DNA of 58,191 bases from Natrialba hulunbeirensis JCM 10989 (GTDB lineage: Archaea > Halobacteriota > Halobacteria > Halobacteriales > Natrialbaceae), in the NCBI RefSeq assembly GCF_000337575.1, contig NZ_AOIM01000041.1:300084-358274 (forward strand). The letters are read 5' to 3'. A program made the translations under genes and the position numbers. Under the pieces are notes generated by a model that was not told the DNA's origin, did no database searches, and was given only the letters and a program-made list of their open reading frames with translations. How positions within the stretch are numbered: the stretch's first letter is position 1; every line of letters begins with the position of its first letter. Shown piece by piece: positions 8,881-18,097 of the stretch.

Positions 8881-9120
8881 ATGGGAACGAAGAACATCAC
8901 AATCACGACGGAAGCGTACCAGACTCTCAAAGCGCACAAACGAGAGGACGAGAGCTTTACGGACACGATCCTGCGCCTCACCGAGGCAGACAAGGACGTA
9001 CTGAAAGGGTTCGGCATGCTCGCCGAGGACGATGGCTTCCCAGATTCGAGCGAGCGTACTCGAGTCGATCTCGATGAGGCGTTCGACGAGCGAGGGGAGC
9101 GACGGGACCGGAGCCTCTGA
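8881..9120 (+). CDS. vapB: VapB-type antitoxin
   Basis: The 79-residue protein starts MGTKNITITTEAYQTLKAHK, the ribbon-helix-helix-like N-terminus of the archaeal VapB/UPF0330 antitoxin family. It continues with an acidic C-terminal half (TRVDLDEAFDERGERR) that would occupy the toxin's active site. It sits directly downstream of the 22-bp palindrome. The stop codon is separated by one base from the ATG of the PIN-domain toxin, the standard antitoxin-toxin order. It should neutralise the toxin and repress transcription. Confidence 0.85.
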   Translation: MGTKNITITTEAYQTLKAHKREDESFTDTILRLTEADKDVLKGFGMLAEDDGFPDSSERTRVDLDEAFDERGERRDRSL

Positions 9121-9121
9121 G

Positions 9122-9502
9122 ATGATCGCACTGGATGCGTCGTTCGTGATCGACTATCTGAACGGCGTCGAGGCAACACGGTCGTTTCTGGAGCAGCGAG
9201 ACGAACCGGTCTACTACGTGCCGACGCTGGCGCTGTTCGAAGTCGCCCGGGAAGCGGCCTGGGCCGAGAGCCGATCGGTCGAGGACGTACTGGCGGGGCT
9301 CGACTGGACAGAGCCGCTGGCGTTCGACGCGGGTGCGAGTCGAGAAGCAGCGCAGATTCATACGGAACTGCTCGAAAACGGGATGCCGATCAACGCGGCC
9401 GATGTGATGATCGCCGGCATCTGTCGACATCACGGTGCGTCGCTGGTCACGCACAACGGCGACTTTACGGCTGTTCCCGGTCTGGAACTAGTCGATTATT
9501 GA
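9122..9502 (+). CDS. vapC: VapC-type PIN-domain ribonuclease toxin
   Basis: The 126-residue protein is a PIN-domain nuclease. The acidic residues that bind Mg/Mn are all visible: Asp5 in IALDASFVIDYL, Glu40 in LALFEVARE, Asp94 in INAADVMIAG and Asp114 in THNGDF. VapC toxins cleave tRNA or rRNA when free of VapB. The start is taken at 9122, immediately after the antitoxin stop; a longer in-frame extension overlaps the antitoxin gene and lacks PIN character. The active site is intact, so the module looks functional. Confidence 0.88.
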   Translation: MIALDASFVIDYLNGVEATRSFLEQRDEPVYYVPTLALFEVAREAAWAESRSVEDVLAGLDWTEPLAFDAGASREAAQIHTELLENGMPINAADVMIAGICRHHGASLVTHNGDFTAVPGLELVDY

Positions 9503-9639
9503 CGGTGAGCATGTCCAGTCGATTGAGTCGCCAGTTCCAGTCTGAGTTTCAGTAGGCTCCCATCTCTATGATGTAGCTGAGATCGCCGGTCGCTTCAACA
9601 GCAACCCGCGCAGCGAAACCTGGTCGGCAGGCGGGTCGG

Positions 9640-10170
9640 TCAATCTTCAACGAGGATTTCGTCGTGTACGTAAACGGGAACGCGACAGGACAGGTCGTCA
9701 GTATCCGAACTCCCAGTCATGCGAATCGTTTCGGGTGTCGACTGTCGGATCGTCTCGAACGAGACCGGCGGCGTCGAACGAACCACTCCTGATCGAGAGA
9801 CAACGATCTGTCGGCTCACGATGAGTACACGGCCGTCGTCGATTCCGAGTCGCTCCGAACCAGCCGCTGTCGTGAGGGCAACCGACACCGAGTCCGTTTC
9901 GCTGAGTCGGTCTTCGAGAAGGGCCTCCACGTATTCTTTCGAAGCCGAGACACACTGTGTTTCGGTTGCCCCCTCTCCATTGTCTGGTCGTTCGAACTCG
10001 AGTGTGGCCGCTGTGGCGCGCACTGGGTCGTCTTGCCAATCGTCGACGTGCTCGTTCGGGTCCAGGGCTGGATCCGAGTCCGATTCAGTCGTGAGCACAG
10101 ACGAACAGCCAGCGAGGAGCCCGAGCAAACCGACAAATGTGGTGAGAATGGTCCGTCTCACGAGCATCAT
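9640..10170 (-). CDS. Secreted lipoprotein, unknown function
   Basis: Starting at the Met-Met pair (10170 or 10167), the protein has a basic N-terminus (MLVRR), a hydrophobic core and the lipobox LLAGC. This is a haloarchaeal-type lipoprotein signal in which the Cys would be lipidated after export. The mature part of roughly 155 residues is acidic and has two further Cys (ETQCVSA and DLSCRV) that could pair. No known domain is recognised. It is convergent with the VapC gene side and isolated from any operon. An earlier in-frame start (10263) would bury the signal and is rejected. Confidence 0.72.
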   Translation of the reverse strand: MMLVRRTILTTFVGLLGLLAGCSSVLTTESDSDPALDPNEHVDDWQDDPVRATAATLEFERPDNGEGATETQCVSASKEYVEALLEDRLSETDSVSVALTTAAGSERLGIDDGRVLIVSRQIVVSRSGVVRSTPPVSFETIRQSTPETIRMTGSSDTDDLSCRVPVYVHDEILVED

Positions 10171-10378
10171 TGGCAGGCCAATCGTTGTCAATGGATAAAT
10201 ACTTTCAGAGAGCAGATTGGTGCCATTGGTCACTGTCCCCTGAACTACCTGTGAAGTACTCACAAGACTGAATCCCCTGTATTACCCGCGAAGCGCACGC
10301 AAAGCTGGGTGAAGAAGAAGTGGTCGATATAGCGAATACAAAACCAGAAAACCCGTCGAATTGACTACCGCAGCGACG

Positions 10379-11632
10379 TTATGCGTCTTCGTACAGCGGA
10401 TTCGCCGCACAGAGTTCGTCGACTTCTGCACGAACCGACTCGAGTACCTCCTTGTCGTCCGGGTCGTCGATCACGCGCGCGATGAGGTCGGCGACCGTTC
10501 GGCAGTCGTCTTCATCGAAGCCGCGGGTCGTCAGCGCCGGCGTACCGGCGCGGATGCCCGAGGGATCGAACGCCGAGCGGGTCTCGCCGGGGACCGTGTT
10601 GCCGTTGAGGACGATGCCGGCGTCCTCGAGTGCCTCCTCGGCGTCGCCGCCGCTTGTGTCGGGATGGCTCTCGCGCAGGTCGACGAGCACGAGGTGGTTG
10701 TCGGTGCCCTCGGAGACGAGCGAGAAGCCGTGTTCTGCGAGCTGGTCGCCGAGTGCCTTCGCGTTGGCGACGGTTTGTTCGGCGTAGTCCTCGAACTCGG
10801 GTTCCAGTGCTTCCTTGAAGCCGACGGCCTTGCCGGCAACGTTGTGCATGAGCGGGCCGCCCTGGCCGCCGGGGAAGACGGCGGAATCGATGTCGTCGGC
10901 GTACTCCTCTTCGCACATGACGATGCCGCCGCGACCGGAGCGGATCGTCTTGTGGGTCGAGCCGGTGACGAAGTCGGCGGTGCCGACCGGTGAGGAGTGA
11001 ACGCCGGCGGCGACGAGCCCGGTGATGTGGGCGATGTCGGCGAGGTGGAGTGCGTCGACATCGTCGGCGACGTCCTGAATGCGCTCCCACTCGATTTCGC
11101 GTGGGTAGGCGGAGTAACCCGAGACGATGATATCCGGCTCGAACTCGGCGGCCTGTGCTTCGAGCCCGTCGTAGTCGATGTAGCCGGTCTCGGCGTCGAC
11201 CTCGTACTGTTCGACGTCGTAGAACTGGCCGACGAAGTTGGCCGGGTGACCGTGACTCAGGTGCCCGCCGTGGGTCAGATCCAGCGAGAGGATCTTATCG
11301 CCAGGTTCGAGCATCGCGAAGTAGACAGCCTGGTTGGCCTGCGTGCCCGAGTGGGGCTGGACGTTGACGTGGTCGGCACCGAACAGCTCCGTGGCGCGTT
11401 CGATGGCGAGTTCCTCGACCTCGTCGGCGTACTCACAGCCGCCGTAGTAGCGCGAGCCGGGGTAGCCCTCCGCGTACTTGTTCGTCAGCGCGCTCCCCTG
11501 GGCGTCGATAACGGCCTCGCTGACGTGGTTCTCGCTCGCGATCATCTGCAGGGATGATCGCTGGCGCTCTACCTCTCCCTCGAGTGCGTCGGCGACGGCG
11601 GGATCGACTTCCCGAACGTGCTCGTGGTCCAT
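10379..11632 (-). CDS. glyA: Serine hydroxymethyltransferase
   Basis: The 417-residue PLP enzyme interconverts serine and glycine, with transfer of a one-carbon unit to the cell's folate-type carrier. Diagnostic stretches are IASENHVSEAV near the N-terminus, NKYAEGYPGSRYYGG, the PLP-contacting LDLTHGGHLSHGH and the Schiff-base lysine K228 in TGSTHKTIRSGRGG. The start at 11632 is supported by family alignment and by a TATA-like element 23-30 nt upstream. The gene is divergent from the CHAT-domain gene. Length and motifs are normal. Confidence 0.97.
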   Translation of the reverse strand: MDHEHVREVDPAVADALEGEVERQRSSLQMIASENHVSEAVIDAQGSALTNKYAEGYPGSRYYGGCEYADEVEELAIERATELFGADHVNVQPHSGTQANQAVYFAMLEPGDKILSLDLTHGGHLSHGHPANFVGQFYDVEQYEVDAETGYIDYDGLEAQAAEFEPDIIVSGYSAYPREIEWERIQDVADDVDALHLADIAHITGLVAAGVHSSPVGTADFVTGSTHKTIRSGRGGIVMCEEEYADDIDSAVFPGGQGGPLMHNVAGKAVGFKEALEPEFEDYAEQTVANAKALGDQLAEHGFSLVSEGTDNHLVLVDLRESHPDTSGGDAEEALEDAGIVLNGNTVPGETRSAFDPSGIRAGTPALTTRGFDEDDCRTVADLIARVIDDPDDKEVLESVRAEVDELCAANPLYEDA

Positions 11633-11654
11633 GTGCGAAGTGGTGTCTGGCTGC

Positions 11655-11662
11655 TGTATAAG
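11655..11662 (-). promoter_or_regulatory. TATA-like box of glyA
   Basis: On the minus strand the sequence CTTATACA lies about 27 nt before the glyA ATG, the spacing expected for a leaderless archaeal transcript. Confidence 0.6.
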
Positions 11663-11839
11663 TGTACCTCTCTTCGGCAAACCGAGACACGAACACAAGC
11701 GAGTTTGCTGGTGACGATGGTGGTTTCGACTGTGGGCTGTTCCGACGTTCGGTGGTAGTCTGTTGCCGACTATCGTGTCCCTTGCAAGCGATTACCATCC
11801 GATACAACTAACTGCGTTGCGTCGGATCTATCGCATGAC

Positions 11840-14098
11840 ATGCTCGTGTGGGATGAACGACAGGACGGCGTTCGCGTTACCGACACCGACAGCGCTACAC
11901 TGGCGATTACGGGCGAAGAATTTGTCATCCGCGACCGAAATCCCGAACTCCCACGTCCGGTCGACGAAACCGTCTCGGTGCGCGCGAGCAAACTCCGCTT
12001 TCCACACGCCGTCGTCTACGCCTTCCCACTGGATTCGGCGTCGGCACCGATCGAACTCGACCCCTGTGGCGACCCGCTGTCGCTCCCGCCCGGTGAGTAC
12101 GTCGTGGACATCGACACCGAGATCAAAAGCTACCTCCAGTTTCACAGTTCGGCTCGCATCGAACGCACTGACGACTTCGAATCCGTCGTCGTCTCCTTTC
12201 CCGAACGGACCAGCGTCGACCTCGGCTTTCGCAGCCACCACGAGTTCCCCGCCGGCAGCATTACCGTCCCGGACTCGCCCTCTGCACTCGCAACCGCCAT
12301 TTCGCATCTATCCTCCTCACACAAGACGACGCGCGCCGACCGATCCTATCCAACCCTGCGCGGCCACCCGCCGCTTCTCGAGTTCGGCGACGAACTGCAC
12401 GTCCCTGACTGCATCCGAGCCGATACGCCCGAGACTGGCATCGAACTCGTCGTCCCGCCCTGCTACGAGTCGATCTATCTCGTCGCACCACTTGCATACT
12501 ACCTGCAGGCACGGCTTCGGACCGACGCGTCGCTGTACCCCGACGCAGAAACCGGTGTCGTGCTCCGCCTCTCTGACCTCGGCATCGACCACCACCTCGC
12601 CGGCCCGCCCGCACTCGAGTCCGCGGTCACAGAACTCCTCCGACAGACGTTCTTCCTCGACTGTCTGGTTCGCAACGCCGGCCCCTACGGAACGGCGTTA
12701 GCGGAGGAGGCGGTGCTCGATGAGGAGCGGGTCGACATCGAGCCGGCACGGCTCTACGAGGCGACACCCCAGGAGCGGCTGGCAGCCTACCTCGACGTTC
12801 CGTTCGAGGCCATCGAGTCCCAGCTGCCGGAGTGGCACCTCGCGACGTACGTTGCCCCCGAGTACGAGCACGTCGAGACGCTCCCGTTCCTGCTGGATCG
12901 ACTCAGTCTGCTCTACCGACCGGAGACCTCACACCTCGATGGGCAGGAGCTGGTCGACCGGTCGCTTACCGCGTCCTACAGCGGTGGCGAGCGATCCAGA
13001 TCCGGATCCAGCGGCGAGGTTGCCTCCGTCGACATCGTCAAACCCGAACTGCGCCACGGACGAGTCCACGGCTGGCTCGCAGACGGCGTCCCGATCGATG
13101 TCTTCAACGCCGCCCCTGAAGCGTACGCGAACCGACTCGAGTACCTCGAGCGGGCGAGCGAGGAGACCTCGGTCTGTGTCGTCCTGAACGATCCGGAGAT
13201 GGCCGGCGAGCACAACGACGTTTCGGAAATCTATCGCACACGGTCGGGTGAGTTACCGATGACTGTCAGGGTCACCGAAGGGGTTACGACGGCCGAACTC
13301 GCGCGAATCTTCGAGGACGGTTTCGACTTCGTCCACTACATCGGCCACTGTGAGGAAGCCGGGCTGCGCTGTCCGGACGGCCACCTGTCGATGACGAGTC
13401 TCGATCGCTGTGAGACACAAACGTTCTTTCTCAACGCCTGTGGGTCGTTCTACGAGGGGCGGACACTGATTGAGAAGGGCAGCGTCGCCGGAGCCGTCAC
13501 CGTCAGGAAGGTGTTGAACGAACACGCCGTCAAGGTCGGCTCAGCCTTCGCGAAGTTGCTGGTCCACGGGTTCAGCATCGAGCGGGCGATGGCGCTCGCC
13601 CGACGGCGGATCATCATGGGCAAAGATTACACCGTCGTCGGCGACGGCACCCACTCGCTGACACAGGGCGAACACCGCCTCCCGACGACGGTTCGTGTCG
13701 ATGAGCTCGATGCAGCGACTGGAGAAAGGAGGTCGGAACCACGACCGGAAACGAACGATGCCGGGACCGAGACCGGGACCGGGACCAATACCGACACGAC
13801 ACCCAATACCGACACCGTACTCGAGTACCCCCGAGTCAACACCGATCCCCAAATTGACGCTGAAACTGGTGACGTGCAGTATCTGGTCACCCTCGACTGC
13901 TACTCGCCGCGTCTCACGGGGTCGTACTACTTTCCCCACACTGCAGACAACGAGCTGGCATACCTCTGTGGCTCTGAGTCGACGTTCGTACTCTCGGCAT
14001 CGGAACTCGTAACGTTGCTCAAAGAGACGTCGGCGTCGGTGATCTACGACGGCGACATCGAGTGGTCGCATGCGATCTGGCCGACGTTCGAATCGTGA
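11840..14098 (+). CDS. CHAT-domain (caspase-like) protease candidate
   Basis: This 752-residue protein has no membrane segment. Its central part (about residues 430-620) matches the caspase/CHAT pattern: a beta-strand plus HYIGH motif with His499 and His503, then 31 residues later LNACGS with Cys534, followed by AGAVTVRKVLNEHAVKVGSAF and a helix AMALARRRI. His503 and Cys534 are the expected catalytic dyad; the usual Gly after the His is Cys here. The N-terminal 400 residues are unrecognised and likely form the sensing or substrate region. After the protease-like domain there is a Thr/Gly/Asn linker from a hexanucleotide repeat, then a C-terminal domain of about 100 residues. It is transcribed alone, divergently from glyA. 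Protease activity is inferred from motif order only. Confidence 0.72.
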   Translation: MLVWDERQDGVRVTDTDSATLAITGEEFVIRDRNPELPRPVDETVSVRASKLRFPHAVVYAFPLDSASAPIELDPCGDPLSLPPGEYVVDIDTEIKSYLQFHSSARIERTDDFESVVVSFPERTSVDLGFRSHHEFPAGSITVPDSPSALATAISHLSSSHKTTRADRSYPTLRGHPPLLEFGDELHVPDCIRADTPETGIELVVPPCYESIYLVAPLAYYLQARLRTDASLYPDAETGVVLRLSDLGIDHHLAGPPALESAVTELLRQTFFLDCLVRNAGPYGTALAEEAVLDEERVDIEPARLYEATPQERLAAYLDVPFEAIESQLPEWHLATYVAPEYEHVETLPFLLDRLSLLYRPETSHLDGQELVDRSLTASYSGGERSRSGSSGEVASVDIVKPELRHGRVHGWLADGVPIDVFNAAPEAYANRLEYLERASEETSVCVVLNDPEMAGEHNDVSEIYRTRSGELPMTVRVTEGVTTAELARIFEDGFDFVHYIGHCEEAGLRCPDGHLSMTSLDRCETQTFFLNACGSFYEGRTLIEKGSVAGAVTVRKVLNEHAVKVGSAFAKLLVHGFSIERAMALARRRIIMGKDYTVVGDGTHSLTQGEHRLPTTVRVDELDAATGERRSEPRPETNDAGTETGTGTNTDTTPNTDTVLEYPRVNTDPQIDAETGDVQYLVTLDCYSPRLTGSYYFPHTADNELAYLCGSESTFVLSASELVTLLKETSASVIYDGDIEWSHAIWPTFES

Positions 14099-14549
14099 GT
14101 CACAGAGTATGTGTCGCGGGGTCACGACCCGTCGTCGCGACTGGAACTACAGCCGTGCCGATCGCGAACTATGGTCCGCCGTACGTGCTCACACGCTCTG
14201 ACCTGAGCCGTGGAAGCGTCTCCCGAATCTGTGCGGAGACTGCGAGAACGGAGTGGTGGAGGGGCCAAGCGTCAATCCAGGGTCGGGGAGGCATCGTGTC
14301 CATACAATCTACCAATGCCAGAACCAAAACATATAACTGACGCAAATTTTATCGGTTTCCGAGATTGTACTAAACATCAGTACCTGGCTCGTTGAGATTC
14401 GGTACCCATCTCTGTAGATCAGTTGAACGTGTCGATGCAATGAACTTCGAACGGACAAAAATTACTGGTTCGTCAATCAGGTGAGAAGTTCTGCCGTGAT
14501 GATGGCCACCAAAATTAAGTACCGCGCTCTCGTTTACTTCTGTAGAGAG
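14099..14549. other. Gene-free spacer with tbsP promoter
   Basis: No convincing gene is seen. The second half is AT-rich (around 14320-14370). An AAATTAAG element at 14512-14519 lies about 30 nt before the tbsP start and is a good TATA-box candidate. Confidence 0.5.
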
Positions 14550-15368
14550 ATGGCTTCGAATTTACTCAACCACCAGATTGACGATATACTGGAATCGATT
14601 CTCGAAGACGCAAGCGGTGACGTGTACATGGTCAACCCGTCACGGGAGGCCATCGAAGAGTTCATTTCCGTCGCCACAGCGTTCGACGGCTCACTCCCAT
14701 CGGTCCACATGCTTGCCGACGAACGCACCCTGAAAGCGGTCATGGACGACTTCATCGTCGCCTCGAACGCAGCGGACCTCATCAGCGAGGGCGCACTCGC
14801 ACTCCACACGCTCGATGAGGCACCCGAGAACTCGCTGCTCGTCACTGACGAGCGCGTCATCGCCGTCGTCCACGCCGGCGACCGCGTCGGCGGCCTCGTC
14901 ACCGACGACGACAGCTTCGTCGAGGACACCTTCGATACCTACGCGGCCCGCTGGGAGGACGCCTCCGCCTTTAACCTCCGAACACCACCGATTACGGACG
15001 TTCGCGAGACGCTCGCTGACGAGATCAGTCCCGACGCGGAAGAGGATTTCACGGCGATTCTCAACTCGCTCGAGACCGCCCGTGGCGATGGCGACGGCCT
15101 CGACGAAGTCACGATTTCGCTGCTCGTCGCGGCGAAGAACGAGGCGCTGCTGTACGACATCAGCAAGTGGGGCGAAGACGTGGGCATCGCTAGCAAGGCG
15201 ACGTTCAGCCGCACGAAGACCAAACTCGAGGACATGGGCCTGATCGACACCGAGAAGGTTCCGATCGACGTTGGCCGCCCGCGTCTGCGTCTGAAGATCG
15301 GCGACGACCGCCTGCGCGAGGCCGACAACGGACAGCTCGCGACGGTCGCACAGTCGATTCTGAACTAG
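14550..15368 (+). CDS. tbsP: TbsP-family transcriptional regulator
   Basis: The 272-residue protein starting at 14550 closely resembles the haloarchaeal TbsP (DUF5821) family. Typical segments are DASGDVYMVNPSREAIEEF, MDDFIVASNAADL and the C-terminal winged-helix part SKWGEDVGIASKATFSRTK followed by LEDMGLIDTEKVP. TbsP was described in Haloferax as acting with the sugar-sensing regulator TrmB on a gluconeogenic gene, so a role in carbon-source control is likely. The start is preferred over an upstream one because the family begins with M-S/T-N-L-L and a TATA-like element sits 30 nt upstream. It appears monocistronic. Confidence 0.82.
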   Translation: MASNLLNHQIDDILESILEDASGDVYMVNPSREAIEEFISVATAFDGSLPSVHMLADERTLKAVMDDFIVASNAADLISEGALALHTLDEAPENSLLVTDERVIAVVHAGDRVGGLVTDDDSFVEDTFDTYAARWEDASAFNLRTPPITDVRETLADEISPDAEEDFTAILNSLETARGDGDGLDEVTISLLVAAKNEALLYDISKWGEDVGIASKATFSRTKTKLEDMGLIDTEKVPIDVGRPRLRLKIGDDRLREADNGQLATVAQSILN

Positions 15369-15630
15369 CATCCGACTGCGACGGGTTTTCTCACCCATCA
15401 TCAGTTGAGCAATTCACACCGCTCACAGTATCGTCTTTCACTGAGCCACCGTACTCGAGTTCGCGGCGGATGTCTTTCGACGCCGATTCCCGCTTCCACT
15501 GTTTCCACGTAAGTCCACGCGACGCAGTCGGTAGCGTGAACAGCCGATAGTACCAACTGCGACTGGTTACACACTGGTCAGGTAGCCGTCGTACGGTCGG
15601 GTGTGGATTCATTTGTCGTGGCAACGAGGT

Positions 15631-16059
15631 ATGGCTGTGCCAATCGAAGACCCAGATAAGCTCCGGCAGATTCTCGAATACGACCGCGTTGCAGTCGTCG
15701 GCGCATCGACCTCGCACGAGAAAGCAGCACACATCGTCCCAGCGTATCTCCAGCGACACGGGTACGAACTTCGACCAGTCAACCCGCACGCGAGCGAGGT
15801 TTTCGGAGAACGTGCGTTCGATTCACTGTCCGACGTTGTGGACCCCGTCGACATCGTCCAGATCTTCCGGCCGAGCGAGGAAGTTCCGGACATCGTTTCA
15901 CAGGCGCTGGATCGCGACGGTGTGAAGGCCATCTGGATGCAGCCAGGAACGCAGAACGACGAGGCAGCACGTGCGGCCGAAGCCGCTGGCATCGCTGTCG
16001 TTCAGGACCGCTGTATGAAAGTCGAACACGGCCAACTCATCCGAAACCCGATGAACTGA
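15631..16059 (+). CDS. CoA-binding domain protein
   Basis: The 142-residue protein is a single Rossmann-type CoA-binding domain (YccU/CoA_binding_2 family). The glycine-containing first turn is VAVVGASTSHEKAAH, followed by PVNPHASEVFGERAFDSLSDV and the late motifs IWMQPGTQNDEAARAAEAAG and DRCMKVEH. These proteins bind CoA or acyl-CoA; their cellular job is unclear. The start at 15631 is chosen because the family N-terminus begins a few residues before the first strand. It precedes the RNase P block with a spacer of about 165 bp. Confidence 0.87.
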   Translation: MAVPIEDPDKLRQILEYDRVAVVGASTSHEKAAHIVPAYLQRHGYELRPVNPHASEVFGERAFDSLSDVVDPVDIVQIFRPSEEVPDIVSQALDRDGVKAIWMQPGTQNDEAARAAEAAGIAVVQDRCMKVEHGQLIRNPMN

Positions 16060-16224
16060 GTCGGACCGCAGACACCCGTTCTCGGGTGCTGGTCCCACCA
16101 CTCTGCCCGCAACTTCCATCCTGTGACTCACACCTCTCTCCCCGAGTCCGCAACCGCTAACCCCGCCGCGGATCCGCAACCGGATGACGCAAACCCCAAG
16201 TTCGCGCCGCGTGAGAGGACTCGT

Positions 16225-16929
16225 ATGTATGAGGCCGTCCACGCCCACCCCGACGGAGATAGCACGGTCGCCAGACTCGCGAAAACGGCGGCTGACTACG
16301 GGTTCGACGGCGTGGTCGTGCGCAACGACTCGAGTACTCGCGCAGAATTCGATGCCGACGAGATCAGTGCGGCGTACGACGTCGACGTCGTCGAAGGTGT
16401 CGAGATCAACGCCGACAGCGTCGAGCAGGCAAGCGGCGCGGTCGGGAACTACCGAACTGATGAGACCATCGTCACGGTTTCGGGTGGCTCACCGACGATG
16501 AACCGCTTTGCCGTCGAGAACGAGAAGGTGGACGTGCTCGCCCATCCGATGACCGACAGCGGCGACGTGAATCACGTGCTCGCGAAGGCGGCAGCCGAGA
16601 ACGGCGTCCGATTCGAGTTCGACCTCTCAGGCGTGCTCCGGACCCACGGCGGCAGGCGAGTCCGGATCATCCAGTCGCTACGGAAGTTAGAAGATATCAT
16701 CGGCTACTACGACGCACCCTACGTCGTGAGTGCGACGCCGCGGTCGCACCTCGAACTGCGTGCACCCAGGGAGCTAGCGGCACTCGGCGAACAGATCGGC
16801 TTTTCGAAGCCCTTCATCGAGGAGGGGCTCGCCGAGTGGGGCCACCTCGCCGACCGCAATCGTCGGATTCAGTCCGAGTCGTTCATTGAGCCGGGGGTCA
16901 AACGGGGTAGGTATGAAGAAGAGCATTGA
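16225..16929 (+). CDS. rnp3: RNase P protein component 3 (Rpp30)
   Basis: The 234-residue protein is the archaeal homologue of RNase P subunit p30, a TIM-barrel-like protein that assembles with Rnp2 on the RNase P RNA for tRNA 5' maturation. It starts MYEAVHAHPDG and contains TAADYGFDGVVVRND, VDVLAHP and FEFDLSGVLRTHGGRR, all family-typical. The Met at 16225 is preferred; an upstream in-frame extension is low-complexity. It overlaps the next gene by 17 bp and shares an operon with rnp2 and psmA, a conserved euryarchaeal arrangement. Confidence 0.9.
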   Translation: MYEAVHAHPDGDSTVARLAKTAADYGFDGVVVRNDSSTRAEFDADEISAAYDVDVVEGVEINADSVEQASGAVGNYRTDETIVTVSGGSPTMNRFAVENEKVDVLAHPMTDSGDVNHVLAKAAAENGVRFEFDLSGVLRTHGGRRVRIIQSLRKLEDIIGYYDAPYVVSATPRSHLELRAPRELAALGEQIGFSKPFIEEGLAEWGHLADRNRRIQSESFIEPGVKRGRYEEEH

Positions 16930-17542
16930 GAAACACGCCGCCCGCTTCGACGAGGCCGCAAGCGAGTACGACGACGACAGTTCCGAAGAGTATCGTGCGT
17001 GTGCGAACCTGGTAATCGAGCACGCCGCGCCCGACGCGGACGAGGTCGTTCTCGACCTTGGCACCGGGACCGGCGCAATTGCGCTTGCGCTGGCCCCCGA
17101 CGCAGAACGCGTCGTCGGCCGCGATATCAGCGAAGGCATGATGGAGGAAGCGGCGTCCAAAGCGGCCGATCAGGGGATCGACAACGTCGAGTTCGGCCAC
17201 GGGACGTTCCGCGAGCCGGAGTACGACGGCACGGTCAGCGTCGTCACCTCCAACTTCGCGATGCACCACCTCTCGGACGAGGAAAAGCGCGAGGCAATTT
17301 CCGTGATCGGCGGCCTCGGCCCGCAGCGGTTCGTCCTCGGCGACGTGATGTTCTTCGGCGAGCCCAACCCCGACGAGCCGTTCTACTCACCCGAGGTCGA
17401 CGATCCCGCGACCGTTGGCTTCCTCGCCGACGCGCTCACGGATGCCGGCTTCTCGCTGACAGCCGTCGAGCGCGTCCACGAGCAGGTGGGCGTACTGGTA
17501 GCCGAGCGTGGCCACAGTCGTGACGAAACCGACGCCCAATAA
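16913..17542 (+). CDS. Class I SAM-dependent methyltransferase
   Basis: The 209-residue protein shows the SAM-binding glycine loop VLDLGTGTGAIALALA, a motif II acidic residue after VVGRDISEGMM and the post-motif VVTSNFAMHHLSDEE. The start at 16913 (MKKSIEKHAARFD) overlaps the end of rnp3. Its place between rnp3 and rnp2 is conserved in haloarchaea and suggests an RNA- or translation-linked substrate, but this is inference from context. No motif identifies the substrate. Confidence 0.88.
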   Translation: MKKSIEKHAARFDEAASEYDDDSSEEYRACANLVIEHAAPDADEVVLDLGTGTGAIALALAPDAERVVGRDISEGMMEEAASKAADQGIDNVEFGHGTFREPEYDGTVSVVTSNFAMHHLSDEEKREAISVIGGLGPQRFVLGDVMFFGEPNPDEPFYSPEVDDPATVGFLADALTDAGFSLTAVERVHEQVGVLVAERGHSRDETDAQ

Positions 17543-17580
17543 CACCTCGAAGCCGCAATGAAACACCCCCCTAAGTCGCA

Positions 17581-18093
17581 ATGAAACATCTTCCCAAACA
17601 CCTCCGCCCGCGCTGGCGCTATCTGGCAGTCGAACTCGAGTGCTGGCCCGATTCCTCGATCGATCGGCGGGCGTTTCAGCGCGAGTGCTGGTACGCCGGC
17701 CAGAACTTGCTCGGCGATCCGGGGGGTGCCCGCGCCGATCTCTCCGTGTTGCAGTTCGACTTCGACTCGACGGCAGGCGTCGGCGAGGCGCTCGTCAAGG
17801 TCAGACACGGCTGGAGCGACGAGGCCCGGGCAGCGATCGCCTGTATCGACGCCATCGACGGCGAGCCGGTCGGTGTGCGGGTCAGCGGTATCAGTGGCAC
17901 GATCCGTGCCGCTGAAGAAAAGTATTTAGGACGCCGCGGGCAAGATTCTGAAGAGAGACACGTCGTGTTCGGGAACGAGGAGCGAGTCGCCGTTGTGCGC
18001 GATGGATCTGTAGACGTGCGACTCGATGCGGCGTTCGCGGGGACGACAGACCTCGATTACGACGATTCCGACTACGATTACGATTTAGCGTGA
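17581..18093 (+). CDS. rnp2: RNase P protein component 2 (Pop5/Rpp14 family)
   Basis: The 170-residue protein begins MKHLPKHLRPRWRYLAVELE, the standard Pop5 N-terminus, and contains the ferredoxin-like core with GDPGGARADLSVLQFD and GEALVKVRHGWSDEARAA. It pairs with Rnp3 to support RNase P catalysis. The last 25 residues are very acidic (DLDYDDSDYDYDLA), longer than in typical Pop5 and probably a halophilic tail. It ends 4 bp before psmA, so the two genes are co-transcribed. Confidence 0.92.
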   Translation: MKHLPKHLRPRWRYLAVELECWPDSSIDRRAFQRECWYAGQNLLGDPGGARADLSVLQFDFDSTAGVGEALVKVRHGWSDEARAAIACIDAIDGEPVGVRVSGISGTIRAAEEKYLGRRGQDSEERHVVFGNEERVAVVRDGSVDVRLDAAFAGTTDLDYDDSDYDYDLA

Positions 18094-18097
18094 TACT

